Assembly (NCBI RefSeq): GCF_027172205.1
Contig: NC_070615.1
Coordinates: 38,486,501 to 38,550,500 of the forward strand
Direction of reading: 5' to 3'
Origin: Podarcis raffonei
Lineage: Eukaryota; Chordata; Lepidosauria; Squamata; Lacertidae
Length of the DNA: 64,000 nucleotides
Part shown: positions 25,001 through 33,347 of the stretch, piece after piece
How the letters are laid out: each line of letters starts with the position of its first letter
Numbering within the stretch: position 1 is the stretch's first letter
Made by a program: the position numbers and the translations under genes
The notes under the pieces: model-generated
Told to the model about the DNA's origin: nothing
Seen by the model: the letters and a program-made list of their open reading frames with translations, nothing else
Database searches by the model: none

Positions 25001-25797
25001 TGCAAACTGCTGACTGTCATATATAAACAGCACTGCATGTCAGCTGTTGAAAATCAATTGAACTTTAGTAAATATCCAGAGGAATGTAAAAATTGGCATA
25101 GAATTTTGGGGGAGCAAATTGGTTTGGGCTGAAATGCAGATTCTCTGGTACAAAAAATAATAATCAGAAGCCTTGTATCCATTTCCATTGTTGGGAAGGA
25201 AGATTTTATTACAGTTCATTAAGAAGAGAATAAGCTTCTCTGCAAAAACTACTGTGTAGATTGAGGTAGCACTCTCTACATTCATATGCAGCACTAAATG
25301 GTTTGTTTCTGCCATAGTTTGTTGAACAAACCAGGTTCTGACAAGCAAAATAACTGTGGCTTGTTCCACTTAACATTGGTTTGATTTTCTATATTTTCTT
25401 GCTTTGCTCCTTTATCGCCATGTGCGTATAGGGCAAGATGCAAAAACGAAGGAGGGTTAAGCCCAAGGTTCAGAGGTAAAGAGAAAACATGTTTAATGCA
25501 AGCCAAGATACATAAGCCAACATCCGAAGCATGGTTTCATATTCTGGTTTGTTGACCACAAACAAACCATAGTTGGTTGTGACAGGCTTGCATGTACAAA
25601 TAAGCTAACCCCCCCCAAGAGTTCATTGTTAAGTGCAAACCAGCTTTTGTGTGAAATCTGTGTGACTGTTTGTTTACTTGGAAGGTTTTTTTAAAGGTTC
25701 ACACATGTATGTCTCCTAACAAACCATTTCTGTGTTTTGTTTAGGTAAGACCATTGCAATTGGAAAAGTTCTGAAATTGGTTCCAGAGAAGGATTAA
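8058..25797 (+). CDS. GSPT1: GSPT1 (eRF3a), exons 2-15, 5' end outside window
   Basis: Eukaryotic release factor 3a, the translational GTPase that binds eRF1 and drives peptide release at stop codons in the cytoplasm. Fourteen exons join in one frame: 8058-8105, 8273-8314, 10121-10348, 12008-12041, 12746-12823, 13507-13687, 14367-14521, 16473-16613, 17798-17891, 19334-19414, 22930-23103, 23455-23544, 24345-24513, 25745-25797. All have AG acceptors and GT donors, and together they encode 521 residues plus a stop. The GTPase motifs are present: GHVDAGKST (split between exons 4 and 5), [13 protein letters not shown] and PCSGLTG. The product ends LKLVPEKD, as in vertebrate eRF3a. The acidic linker ([12 protein letters not shown]) and the MSPEESW motif favour GSPT1 over the intronless paralogue GSPT2. 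The human protein is about 637 residues, so roughly 115 residues of exon 1, including the poly(A)-binding-protein motifs, must lie left of the window. Identity is essentially certain; the splice sites are read by eye. Confidence 0.97.
8273..8314 (+). CDS. GSPT1: GSPT1 exon 3
   Basis: 42 nt encoding [14 protein letters not shown]. The acceptor follows CTTTCAACAG and the donor is GTAAGT. A micro-exon of the disordered N-terminal region; its length is a multiple of three, so skipping would keep frame. Confidence 0.9.
9543..9682 (+). mobile_element. tRNA-Lys-derived SINE
   Basis: Head TAGCTCAGTAGGTAGCACATGA with the CTCTTAATCTCA anticodon arm (CUU, lysine) and box B-like AATTCGAGTCCC. The body reads GCATGGGGTTGGACTAGATG and GGTCCCTTCCATTTCTG. 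Shares its body with the isoleucine-headed copy at 28740-28895. Confidence 0.75.
10121..10348 (+). CDS. GSPT1: GSPT1 exon 4: acidic linker and start of P-loop
   Basis: 228 nt. Encodes [19 protein letters not shown], then an acidic stretch ([12 protein letters not shown]), then [13 protein letters not shown], the first beta strand of the G domain. Splits the G1 motif after GHV. Length is a multiple of three. Confidence 0.95.
10832..11072. mobile_element. hAT miniature element, uncaptured relative of 1825-2617
   Basis: CAGGGGTTGGCAACC start and TTGCCGACCCCTG end, flanked by CTTTAGAG (10824-10831) and CTCTAGAG (11073-11080), 7 of 8 bases alike. Length 241 bp. CpG-rich interior, no reading frame of note. 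In a GSPT1 intron. Confidence 0.85.
11180..11316. mobile_element. hAT-like hairpin MITE
   Basis: Inverted halves GCAGGGAACCTTTGGCCCTC and GAGGGCCAAAGTTTTCCGAC with the centre AACTCCCATCATC and GATGGGAGTTGTAGTTC. In the GSPT1 intron between exons 4 and 5. Confidence 0.65.
12008..12041 (+). CDS. GSPT1: GSPT1 exon 5: G1 P-loop
   Basis: 34 nt encoding [11 protein letters not shown], which completes the GHVDAGKST nucleotide-binding loop. Acceptor GGCTAG, donor GTAAGC. A very short exon, confirmed by perfect reading-frame joining on both sides. Confidence 0.95.
12219..12345. mobile_element. hAT-like hairpin MITE
   Basis: GGATGGTGAACATGAGGCC on the left, GAGAGCCACATGTTTCCCC on the right, with TTGGACTCCATCTCCCATCA and its inverse between. 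Diverged copy. Confidence 0.55.
12437..12552. mobile_element. hAT-like hairpin MITE
   Basis: TTTTCTCATACTTGGGCTTC, GACTATGACTCCCATTCC and GATGGGAATTGTAGTCCC resemble the element at 5868-6006. The right end is degraded. Confidence 0.5.
12746..12823 (+). CDS. GSPT1: GSPT1 exon 6
   Basis: 78 nt encoding [18 protein letters not shown] and KNRETW, the helix after the P-loop. Acceptor TTTCTAG, donor GTATGA. Confidence 0.95.
12950..13335. repeat. Dispersed repeat, copy 2 (unclassified family)
   Basis: Same family as 1-333, here with a further 5' part (CTGTTACCTGTCGTAGTTG, CCTACTCAGAGTAAGCA). Lies in the GSPT1 intron between exons 6 and 7. Probably a LINE- or SINE-type family, but no diagnostic end is visible. 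Confidence 0.6.
13507..13687 (+). CDS. GSPT1: GSPT1 exon 7: switch I and switch II
   Basis: 181 nt. Carries the switch I region ([16 protein letters not shown], with the G2 threonine) and the G3/switch II motif DAPGHKSF. Ends at ADLAVL and rejoins [10 protein letters not shown] in the next exon. Confidence 0.96.
13852..14152. mobile_element. Probable hAT-like element
   Basis: Starts GGCAGGGGTCACATGCC and ends GAGGTTCCACACCCCCG, with GGAGGGCCACATTTGGCCCC near the right end. A similar right end is at 43930-44050. The left half is diverged. In the GSPT1 intron between exons 7 and 8. Confidence 0.4.
14367..14521 (+). CDS. GSPT1: GSPT1 exon 8: G4 motif
   Basis: 155 nt from [10 protein letters not shown] to SNE. 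Contains the guanine-specificity motif NKMDD and the conserved [18 protein letters not shown] segment. Donor GTGAGT. Confidence 0.96.
15109..15280 (+). mobile_element. 5'-truncated Sauria-type SINE
   Basis: Matches the 3' half of 6589-6956 (TTAGTCATGCTGGCCACATG, GAGATGAGTGCCGCAACC) and ends CCTTTTACCT. Duplication TAATAGCTCA at 15099-15108 and 15281-15290. The truncation point and flanks show target-primed insertion that stopped early. Confidence 0.88.
15429..15659. mobile_element. Tc1/mariner-like MITE, copy 2
   Basis: Same family as 3907-4148: starts CAGTGGTACCTTGGGTTA, ends CCGAGGTACCACTG, TA at both flanks. In the GSPT1 intron between exons 8 and 9. Confidence 0.85.
16473..16613 (+). CDS. 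GSPT1: GSPT1 exon 9: G5 motif
   Basis: 141 nt, [18 protein letters not shown] through [14 protein letters not shown] to DFCPWYI. The SGLTG segment is the G5 loop. Donor GTATGT lies directly after the split isoleucine codon. Confidence 0.95.
16930..17045 (+). repeat. L2-like LINE 3' end with (ATC)n tail
   Basis: GAAGCTGCCCAGAGTGGCTGG then GGTTGTTGTTGTTG and an AATATCATCATCATC tail. In the GSPT1 intron between exons 9 and 10. Confidence 0.55.
17798..17891 (+). CDS. GSPT1: GSPT1 exon 10: end of G domain
   Basis: 94 nt encoding [20 protein letters not shown] and [11 protein letters not shown], the passage from G domain to beta-barrel domain 2. The acceptor follows a long pyrimidine tract. Confidence 0.95.
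19334..19414 (+). CDS. GSPT1: GSPT1 exon 11: domain 2
   Basis: 81 nt encoding [14 protein letters not shown] then [13 protein letters not shown], the first strands of beta-barrel domain 2. The acceptor (TTGAAG) is weak in pyrimidines but the frame joins exactly. Confidence 0.93.
21325..21432. repeat. Palindromic MITE ('CAGAGTAGACC' family)
   Basis: GTATCCAATGGAGTTTTCC, CAGAGTAGACC, AAATTAATGGACC and the inverse ATTAATTTTAGTGGGTC, GCAATGGATAC form a palindrome of about 105 bp. In the GSPT1 intron between exons 11 and 12. Confidence 0.6.
22013..22086 (+). repeat. Compound microsatellite (ATG)n(AAT)n
   Basis: Nine or so ATG units (22013-22040) followed by about fifteen AAT units to 22086. It is the extended tail of the L2-like LINE fragment that follows. 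Confidence 0.95.
22041..22440 (-). mobile_element. L2-like LINE 3' end, minus strand
   Basis: On the - strand 22413-22168 encodes the end of an L2/CR1-type ORF2: [14 protein letters not shown]-like text is present as [19 protein letters not shown], followed by [12 protein letters not shown]. Then comes a short 3' region with GGCTGGGGAGGCCCAGCCAG and an (ATT)n tail. 5'-truncated. In the GSPT1 intron between exons 11 and 12. Confidence 0.8.
22930..23103 (+). CDS. GSPT1: GSPT1 exon 12: domain 2
   Basis: 174 nt encoding [20 protein letters not shown] to [13 protein letters not shown]. Codon 23062-23064 (CTT) gives CDLNN where the mammalian protein, from memory, has CDPNN. Acceptor TTGAAG, donor GTATGT. 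Confidence 0.95.
23455..23544 (+). CDS. GSPT1: GSPT1 exon 13: domain 3
   Basis: 90 nt encoding [20 protein letters not shown] and [10 protein letters not shown], entry to beta-barrel domain 3, the eRF1-binding part. Donor GTGAGT. Confidence 0.95.
23733..23892. mobile_element. Probable hAT-like MITE
   Basis: GTGTCCAAACTTTTTTC start and AAACGGACTTTGGGCATGCC end, with CGGGCCGGATTAGGCCCCC. About 160 bp, in the GSPT1 intron between exons 13 and 14. Confidence 0.45.
24034..24143. repeat. Palindromic MITE ('CAGAGTAGACC' family)
   Basis: ATTAAAATTAATGGACC against TATTAATTTAAGTGGGTC, ending GCATTGGATACAACC. Same palindrome as 21325-21432. Confidence 0.6.
24345..24513 (+). CDS. GSPT1: GSPT1 exon 14: domain 3
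   Basis: 169 nt encoding [20 protein letters not shown] to [12 protein letters not shown]. The [11 protein letters not shown] segment, shared by all eRF3 and related factors, spans the next splice junction. Confidence 0.96.
24640..24745. mobile_element. hAT-like hairpin MITE, degraded
   Basis: CCCTCCAGATGTTTGGACTAC, then the inverse AATCCAAAACATCTGCAGGG. Lies directly left of the mariner MITE at 24772. Confidence 0.45.
24772..24997. mobile_element. Tc1/mariner-like MITE, copy 3
   Basis: Same family, opposite internal orientation to copies 1 and 2. CAGTGGTACCTCGGGTTA start, ACCTGAGGTACCACTG end, TA flanks. In the last GSPT1 intron. Confidence 0.85.
25745..25797 (+). CDS. GSPT1: GSPT1 exon 15, stop codon
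   Basis: 53 nt encoding [17 protein letters not shown] followed by TAA at 25795-25797. Followed by an untranslated region of up to about 1.7 kb. Confidence 0.96.
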
Positions 25798-27500
25798 GCA
25801 TTGTTTTTGACAAGCCTGCACAAATACTGTGAGGGGAAAAAATTGACTCTGCAAAAGCCTACTTCACATCGCCTTCTTATTTTCTTCCCATTGATAACCT
25901 TCTCCCTATATTTGCAAAGATGAGATTTCACAGCAAAGGTCCACATTATGTCAGCTTTCTCATATTGAGAGCTCTGCTATGCCACTGTTGAATTCCCCCC
26001 CAAAGTTTTTTTTCCCTCTCCCTTCCTCCTAAATTCTGCTTCCTTGGAAAGATTTGGCAATAGCTTTGTAAGTGATGTGGACATAATTGCCTAGAATTAT
26101 GAAAAATCTATAGGATTTATGTTTATTTCCCCTCTCCCAGCATATTGAAACATTTTTCAAGGCAGATCATTAAGAGTGTGCAAGCGTGTGTGCACATGTT
26201 ACAAAGACAATTACCATGTTAATAAACTATTCAATTTGAAATCTTTTTTCAGTATCTTAATTGCTTTTGAATAATGTTTTTATCCAGATGTAACACCTGT
26301 TGCATTAGCTTTTAACCTGCCAAGTAATCTGAATATTCAATTACTTAGGCTTTTCTGAAACCCAACTCTTTCCCTTTGCCGCCTCCCGGACGAAGTTATA
26401 AATGAAGCAATTAGACAATTGACAAAATTTGTACTAAAGAAACTTTCTTTCTCCCTTTCCTTATGGTGGATTAAAAAAAATTAAATATGTTCATGCAAGT
26501 ATGGTACTATTTAATTAGTGTTGCATCACTTTATCTACAAACAAACTTAACTTGATTTTTTTTAGGCACTGGGGTGAGCTAGATCTACCTACAGTGACCT
26601 GAATTATACCATCAAATCCTTTCTGGCAGAAAATGCTAACCAATAAAATTAGTAGGACTGTTACGTGACATCTCTGGCAATAATGCTGGTACATGATGTT
26701 TGGTCTAAAAACTAAGCACAAGTACCAGTTTATGATAAAGTTGCGCTGTTCATTCTACCTTTTAACTTGGAAGATGGGAGAATCTTTGGTTGCTGGGTTT
26801 TGTTTTTGTTTTTTAAAAAAAAGAGATTTGAAGCAAACCAAATAGGCCATAGAGGAGTGGTAGGTATTCACTCAACTGGCAGCAGCTGAATGATGGCTCA
26901 TTCAGCAAGTGCCACTTATTTAATCCAGAAGGTTTGTTTGCTCATTAAAATTGAGAGTAGAATCAAGCACAGTCTATAAATTTCTGCATATCAAAGCAAT
27001 TTGAGTTAAGGGAAAGCAAAAGTGAATAAAAGGATTTGTGGTTGGCAGTTCAAAGGAACAGGGGTTGTAAACTTTATACTTGGCTGAATGTTGGTCTGTA
27101 CCATTGCTATAAACAATTAGGGAAAGAGTTGAAAGGGAGGTGCAATGATATTCAAAGTGTTTAATGGCAAATCTCCATTATTAGGTTCATATAAGAAGGC
27201 TGACTTCCAATATTGTTCAAAGTGCTTCTCCAATTAAATCCTTTGCAGTGTATGTTCAAATAGTAATGTGCCCTTTCCCCTAAAGTTTACAGTCATGTGA
27301 CTGTTTCATTTTACACAATTCTAAATTTAAAATGTTTGCCCTTTTTTGTTTCTTTGTAACTGTGGAACCTCCCATCCATTTCACTTGAGGCTACATTGTA
27401 TGGACGAAGCAAAGTTTATTGTCCTTCAATTTCATATGACTACACTTGTAGCTACCGTAATGCATGAAATTTAAATAAATTTTATTATGTCTGCAAATTT
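25798..27500 (+). other. GSPT1: GSPT1 3' untranslated region with two poly(A) signals
   Basis: Mostly unique, AT-rich sequence without the repeat families seen elsewhere. AATAAA occurs at 26221-26226 and again at 27474-27479; the second is followed by a T/GT-rich stretch. Two transcript ends, about 0.45 and 1.7 kb after the stop, are inferred. No coding potential is seen. Confidence 0.6.
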
Positions 27501-27880
27501 CTGGGCTTTTATTTTTCTGGGAATCTGAAAGCTTTTAAAGTCGATAACTTTTAAAACAAAGAATTCAGATAAAGCTGAAAAATTCAGAAATAATCCAGAT
27601 TTTTCTTTTTCTTACTTTATAACGTAAGCTGAAGGAAGAGTCTTTGAAAGATTTGCCTGAGGTGATGAGCTGACCATTTTCAGGTGTTACGTTGTGCTGT
27701 GTTTGTCTCTCAAGCTCCGCCTCTTTCCTTTGAGATGATTGCTAGTGAATAATGTAGTTGGTGAAGGGTTTTTTCTTCCTGATATAGCAAATGACAATTC
27801 TTGGAGGCAGAGATGCAGCTAAAGAAGCTAGTAGTCGTTGAATGCAGTCATTCTTTAGAGCAAAAGTTGCACTTGAGGAC

Positions 27881-28038
27881 AGGGGCAGACTTTGGTCTTT
27901 CAAATTTCAGTGACACCCTGTGCGAAAATTCAGCCCCCTCTCGCCTTCCATTCTGCATGTGCTTTATATCATACTTGCAGCACACCCCTTGGCTCAGTGA
28001 TCAGTGTGGGTGAACCAGTTACACTGCCCTAAATGTGC
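27881..28038. repeat. Dispersed repeat, sister of 46137-46303
   Basis: GGGGCAGACTTTGGTCTTTC, TTTCAGTGACACCCTGTGCG and GAACCAGTTACACTGCCC. About 160 bp, downstream of GSPT1. Confidence 0.55.
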
Positions 28039-28344
28039 GTTTGCTGAGGAACTGCAGGACTTAAGAATAGGAATGCTAACTGAAGTTGTCATATGGCATA
28101 TGGAATTCAGCTATATTTGCAGTGCTGAATGCACTCATTCCAGGGTTAAATATAATTGAAATGGAAAGGACTTGATTCAAGAAAACTGGGGCTTTTGGGT
28201 GTTAATGTGTGTTACCACTGCATTCAGAACCTCAGGCTTTAAAGTCCCAAAGACTTCTCCAATTACGTGATTTAGATTGCAAGCTTCTCTTCATTGTATT
28301 AAATCAAGCCTGGTAAATGTAAAGCAACCTCTTGGGCAGGTCTG

Positions 28345-28468
28345 AGGAATCATGCTGAACTTCAGGTATTGCTGAACTACAACTCCCATCAGCCTCAGCA
28401 AGCCTGGCCAATGTCCAGAGTTGATGGGATTTAACAATGTCTGGAGGGTCAGAGGTCCCCCACACCAG
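28345..28468. mobile_element. hAT-like hairpin MITE
   Basis: TGCTGAACTACAACTCCCATC on the left and TTGATGGGATTTAACAATG then CTGGAGGGTCAGAGGTCC on the right. Intergenic, between GSPT1 and RSL1D1. Confidence 0.5.
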
Positions 28469-28739
28469 TTACACACAAGTTCTGCCCTGCCCATTGAACT
28501 GAATGGAGGCACCTTCATTGGTAAGGGAGCTTCCTACATGCACCAGAGCTCATGTGAGGCATCACTAAACCCAAGGTGTGTGCCTCAGGAGCTGTGAAAG
28601 CATTGACTGAAGGATAGTGCTAGTATCCTAAGTCAAATAAGTAAATTCTGGAAGCTCCATCTTTTCTCCCCAAGATAGAAAGGTTCCAATTTAAACCCTC
28701 TGGTTTACTCATTCCACACAAATTTATATACATAAATTC

Positions 28740-28895
28740 CTGCTTGGGCAGCTTCGTTGATTAGATCATGGTGCTAATAATGCCAAGGTTGCAGGTACAA
28801 TTCCTGTATAGGACAACTGCATATTCCTACATTGCAGGGGGTTGGCCTAGATTATCCTTAGGGTCCCTTCCAACTCTACAATTTTATGAATGTTT
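28740..28895 (+). mobile_element. tRNA-Ile-derived SINE
   Basis: Head GATTAGATCATGGTGCTAAT then AATGCCAAGGTTGCAGG, matching tRNA-Ile(AAU) arm sequence, then GCAGGGGGTTGGCCTAGATT and GGTCCCTTCCAACTC, the same 3' body as the lysine-headed SINE. Not a functional tRNA gene because the acceptor stem is not paired. Confidence 0.65.
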
Positions 28896-30237
28896 CTAAG
28901 TCAAGTAATGAAGTTCCTGTTAAACAATTTGCAGCTGTGCTACGACCACATCTTGCTACTAATCATGTAAAAACACTTCATCAATGTTCATGGCTGTTAT
29001 GTATTTTTCTTCTCGGGGGAAAAAAAATAGAAACCCTGGCTAGGCTTGAGGAAAAAGCTTGGAAATGTGAGATTGGAAAGGATTGACTGTGTTAATAGCC
29101 ATGACTTAAAACTATTATTTCAAACTCTGCTGATGATAAATGACTTTGGAGTGTGTTCTTGAATCTGAAAGCTTAGTAATGCAAGCACTGATTAAACACA
29201 AAACTTGAATGTGCCATAAAAGCCTCCTGATTAATATTCTGTAACGGGTGAGGATCCTCTTGGGCAACCCCTGTGGGCCTCATGCCAGTGGCAGGTGGAG
29301 CAATGAATGCAAATTTTACTTTCGTACAGTAAGCTGGTTTCTATATGCACCCTGCATAGGCAAGCGGGAGTCACTATGAGGACACATTCCAGCTAGGAAG
29401 AAAACACCCAAGGGGTGTGTTAAGCAGAGTCAGGAGCGGGGGCTGCATTCACCCCCAGAGCCTGTGGTTCCTGGCCCTCTACTACCTACAAATTGGAAAC
29501 ACTGCTGCATTTTCTGCACGCAGTTGAACAAACCCAGTCCTTGCAATGAATGAAAGTGGCATGAAGGTTGCCTTCTGTCAATGACAAATGCCAATCCCAG
29601 GTCTCTGTTGCAAAAACTGAGGGTTTTTATTGATTCAAATCTTACATCCATTGCCCTTTATGTGTCGCAGAAGATGTCATTTGAGAAGAGTCTACCCATC
29701 CAATGTCAATCATTTTTGCTGGAATCATAAAACATCTAAAATCTCTCACATTTTCCAGTCTTATTTCTCCCCTTACCTTCCATGTCAAACAACTTGAATA
29801 AACTGTGGTCCAATAAAGAGTACTAAAAACCTGTGTCACGCCTCCCGCGACTTCTTTTAAAACTCAAGGCTTAGTGTCGTGTCTCTGACCAATCGAAACA
29901 CGCTTGCTTGTTTTGCTGGTTGAATATTGGATGTGAACCTAAATCATGGATAGGATGATAGTGGTATTAGGCTGCTGGCAAAGCCAGAGTTAAATTTATC
30001 AAATTAAATATGAAATATTTGGAAATAATTGACATACATATGCACTGTACATCTAAAATTATTTAGGGTATTACGACATTTTAACGGGTGCCATCAAATA
30101 CAGGAGTTCAGCTCTAAGGTGGGAATTAAGAGTAGAATGTTTGCACATAAAGATTTAGTAAGTGCCTTTGCCTGACAGGAGAATGCAGTTTAACAATGTA
30201 TGGCATTCTTAGCTTCTTATAGTATTTGAATGAGAAC

Positions 30238-30332
30238 CTGTGCACCTCCAGATTTTGCTAGACTACAAGCAGCTAGCTGGGTCTAATGGGAGTTGTAGTC
30301 CGGCAACGCCTGGAGGCCCACAGGCTCCCTAC
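30238..30332. mobile_element. hAT-like hairpin MITE, short
   Basis: CCTGTGCACCTCCAGATTTTG against CGCCTGGAGGCCCACAGG, with AATGGGAGTTGTAGTCC. About 95 bp. Confidence 0.5.
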
Positions 30333-30924
30333 TGCTCTCATAGATGAAAGTGTGAAGGGAATACTGCTGCCTTGTCACTAAGCCTGTAACAATTTGTCTC
30401 TGAGCTGTATCACATCAGACTGCAGGAAAGGAATACCCAAGGATGAGAAATTTCCTTAACATGCTACGTTTCCTTTTTTGTGGTGGCTCCCCATTTGTAG
30501 AATGCTCTCCCCAGAGAGGCTTACCTGGCAGCACTCAGTCTGAAAAAGGTTCCACCCGTGATGTGGAAGCTGCATTTTGGGGATGTAAAAAGCACCACTG
30601 TTACTTATTAGTGCAAGTTTCCCCCGCTGCTTTTCAAATTCTGCATCTGGCAGAGCTTGAGGACTTTTTGGAGGTATTTCTCAAGTAAACAGACACAAAT
30701 ATGTGTTCTGTTGCCCAGCTATAGAATTTTGCTTTACACGGACAATCATTTTATCCATTATTTTCCATTTAAATGAAATTACAATATACTCCTGCTACCT
30801 GCAGGTTTTTGACGACTCGGTACTTAAAGCATCTTACATGAATCTAAACCATTGCCCAACTCAGTGGTATCAAATATGTAATAAAGTATATAATTTTGAA
30901 AAACTAGAAACCAAGACCTGGCAA

Positions 30925-31024
30925 ATAAGAGGGAAGTGCCCTGAGAAGAAAATGAGTTTCCAAGGCATGCTCTGGTTCATGGGGTCACAGAGAGTCGAAC
31001 ACGACTAAGACGACCAAACAGCAA
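30925..31024 (+). mobile_element. Bov-B (RTE) LINE 3' end
   Basis: GGGGTCACAGAGAGTCGAAC then ACGACTAAGACGACCAAAC and AGCAAC is the characteristic 3' end of Bov-B LINEs. Preceded by an A-rich diverged stretch. Bov-B is known to be abundant in squamates and to power Sauria SINEs. Confidence 0.75.
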
Positions 31025-31087
31025 CATTACCCCATATCCATATGAAACTATTATTTCAGTTTTCTGATTTCTATGCATAGCACTGAG

Positions 31088-31325
31088 AGGGCTTCCCATG
31101 CATTTTCATCCTGTCTTCCCTCTGCCCCACCCTAGGAGCTCAAGGTGGCAAACATAGTTACCCACTTTCCCAATTTATCATCTCAACAATTCTGTGACTC
31201 TTCTAAAGCTGAGAGAAAATGACTAACCAGATAAGCCTTTTGGATGAAGCGGGGATTTCAACCCTGCTTTCCAAGACCCTGGTCTGACACTCTTAAGCAC
31301 TAGCAGTGACTATGAAATACAGAAG
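31088..31325 (-). mobile_element. tRNA-derived SINE/CR1-like repeat, minus strand
   Basis: CCTAGGAGCTCAAGGTGGC, then GGGGATTTCAACCCTGC, ending in CCTGGTCTGACACTCTTAAG, the reversed tRNA-like head of the same family as 37040-37225. Confidence 0.5.
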
Positions 31326-31369
31326 TATTAAGGTTAAGTTGGTATGCATTCCCAGCTAAAGATTCCCAG

Positions 31370-31499
31370 ACAAGTTCAAGGTTTATATTAGCATATAAAA
31401 CCCTTGACAACTTTCCTTGTGATCTGCCGACTCGACCACTTTCGGGTAAGCGTCCATAGGTGCCTTCTCTGCAGTTCTGGGCACATGCTTTTGTTTATA
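31370..31499 (+). repeat. L2-like fragment, left part of a split copy
   Basis: TTCAAGGTTTATATTAGC to CAGTTCTGGGCACATGC. Continues at 33348 after a LINE insertion. The assignment rests on the 3' part. Confidence 0.4.
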
Positions 31500-31509
31500 G
31501 CCTACCCAA

Positions 31510-33337
31510 TAGATAGATAATACTTTATTCGGCTATAAGCCCACAAGGTAAAACCAATCAATAAATAAAATAGCATTTTACATTCTAAAATATCAACTAA
31601 AATATTTCAACGCATAATCTCCTTCACGTTACATACAATCTCTAGATGTACCATATTGTGGCCTTGAATATAAAGATGGTGGATAAAGTTTACTAGATTT
31701 TTAATAGTCATGCAGCATTCCATGAAGTCTTTTATATGAAAGAACTGAATTCAGGAATCTGGCAACCTGTAATGTTCTATAAGAGTCAATGTCCTGGAGT
31801 AAATAGGCTAGATGTAATTCAGGTGGTTTAGTAACAGTTTCCAAGATGATTGAACTCAGAATCCTTGATCGGGGAACAATATATAAAGGACAATTAAACA
31901 AGATATGATAAAGGGATTCTATTGATTTGCTGTCACATGCGCATAAAACAGAGGTTTTACCGTTAGAAAATCTATTACTCAGCACATTTGAGGGGAACAC
32001 ATTAAATCTGGCTCTAACAAAAGCGAATCTATGCGACGCAACCGATAAGGTAGACAGATATCGAGGTATCTGGGACATAAATGTAATGCCCTGATTTATC
32101 GGGGAACATGTACCTCCACCTGTAGTAAGATTTTGTTGCAAATCAACCTCCTCCAATCTTTGTTTGATGACCTTTTTTGCTGTAATTAGATCTAAATTTA
32201 GTATATCGGAAGGAGAGATTCCATAAGACAACAGTTTGGAATGGATTTTTGTTGCCCATGGGCTGGTAAATTCATCTCTCCAAAGGCACTGAATAAGATG
32301 GTAATTGGGCAATTTATGCCAAAGGGACAGCCAGTAATTAAAGGCATGTCTCCACATCAGGATCTCTAAGGAGGGGGTCTTGAGTTCTAAGCGAATAGCA
32401 GAGTTGCTTACACAGGAGGGTAGTTTCAAAAGGCGTCTGAGAAAAAGATTTTGCAATGTCACCAGAGGCATGAAGTTTACAAAAGCGCCCCATAGAGGGA
32501 CCGCATAGGCCATAGTTGCAACCACTTTTGCACTATAAACTTTTAAGGCAGATGGAACATGCATAGCCCCCTCTGTAAAGAAAAAGCGTAATAGAGCGTA
32601 GATAAGGGCTTTGCCCTTATTTTGTAAGTATGTGATATGCGCTTTCCATCCCATATTATACTGAAAGTAAATTCCTAGATATTGAAATTTGTAGACTTGT
32701 TCAATTGGCTTCCCCTCGAGTTCCCACCTATACAATTTACGACTCCTGGAAAAAATTAGGACTTTAGATTTGGAATGGTTAATAGTAAGTAAATTTGTTT
32801 GGCAGTATAACGTGAAGATCTTAAAGGCCCTCCTCAAACCGATTCTTGAATATGAGAGGATCACCGCATCGTCAGCGTACAATAGTAAGGGGCAGCGATA
32901 GTCTGCAAGCCTGGGTGCATGAATGGTGGTTTGGGCCTCAACTAGGGGAGTTCTCATGTCACTAATATAGAGGTTAAAGAGATAGGGGGCAAGGATGCAC
33001 CCTTGTCGGACCCCCTTATTTATTGGAACAGAGTTTGTGAGATCGCCCTCAGGTGTTAACCTCACCCTAGCGGCTGTCCCTTCATGTAATTTAATCATTA
33101 GCCACAACAGCCTTTTATCTATACCCCACTTTGCCAATTTTTCCCATAGCAGCTCTCTAGAGATACTGTCGAAAGCCGCCTTCAGGTCTATAAAAGCGGC
33201 ACATAAAAGACCATGAGTGGGGGAAGAATACTTCCGCGCCAAATGATGTAGAATTATTGCATGGTCAATAGAAGCACGATTAGGTCTAAACCCGGCCTGT
33301 TCATGGCCTATCAGATTGGAATCTTCGGCCCATTGGT
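31510..33337 (-). mobile_element. 5'-truncated non-LTR retrotransposon with long open reverse transcriptase frame
   Basis: A frame open from the 5' truncation to a stop at 31701-31703 encodes about 545 residues. It holds the reverse transcriptase blocks: QAGFRPNRASIDHA, AAFIDLKAAFDSI, GVRQGCILAPYLFNLYIS, LLYADDAVILS with the catalytic YADD, and KFQYLGIYF. These are followed by a C-terminal C-x-C..H..C knuckle (CACDSKSIESLYHILFNC). No endonuclease motif of the R2/R4 kind follows the knuckle, so an AP-endonuclease clade of the I/Vingi type is more likely; the endonuclease part is lost by truncation. The 3' end reads AATAAAGTATTATCTATC. Flanked by a 10-bp duplication GCCTACCCAA (31500-31509 and 33338-33347). 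Looks young. Clade assignment is tentative. Confidence 0.85.
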
Positions 33338-33347
33338 GCCTACCCAA

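Larger units (their letters stand above)
27501..30920. other. Intergenic region downstream of GSPT1
   Basis: Apart from the repeats listed (27881, 28345, 28740, 30238) I see no gene. 29580-29860 has two AATAAA motifs and a short CG-containing stretch but no reading frame of note. Confidence 0.5.

Noticed and set aside
29240-29890. Possible solo LTR (TGTAACGGGTGAGG at the left, AATAAA motifs and a CG-rich stretch to the right)
   Set aside because: No matching flanking duplication, no defined right end and no second copy in the window. Not enough to name an LTR element.
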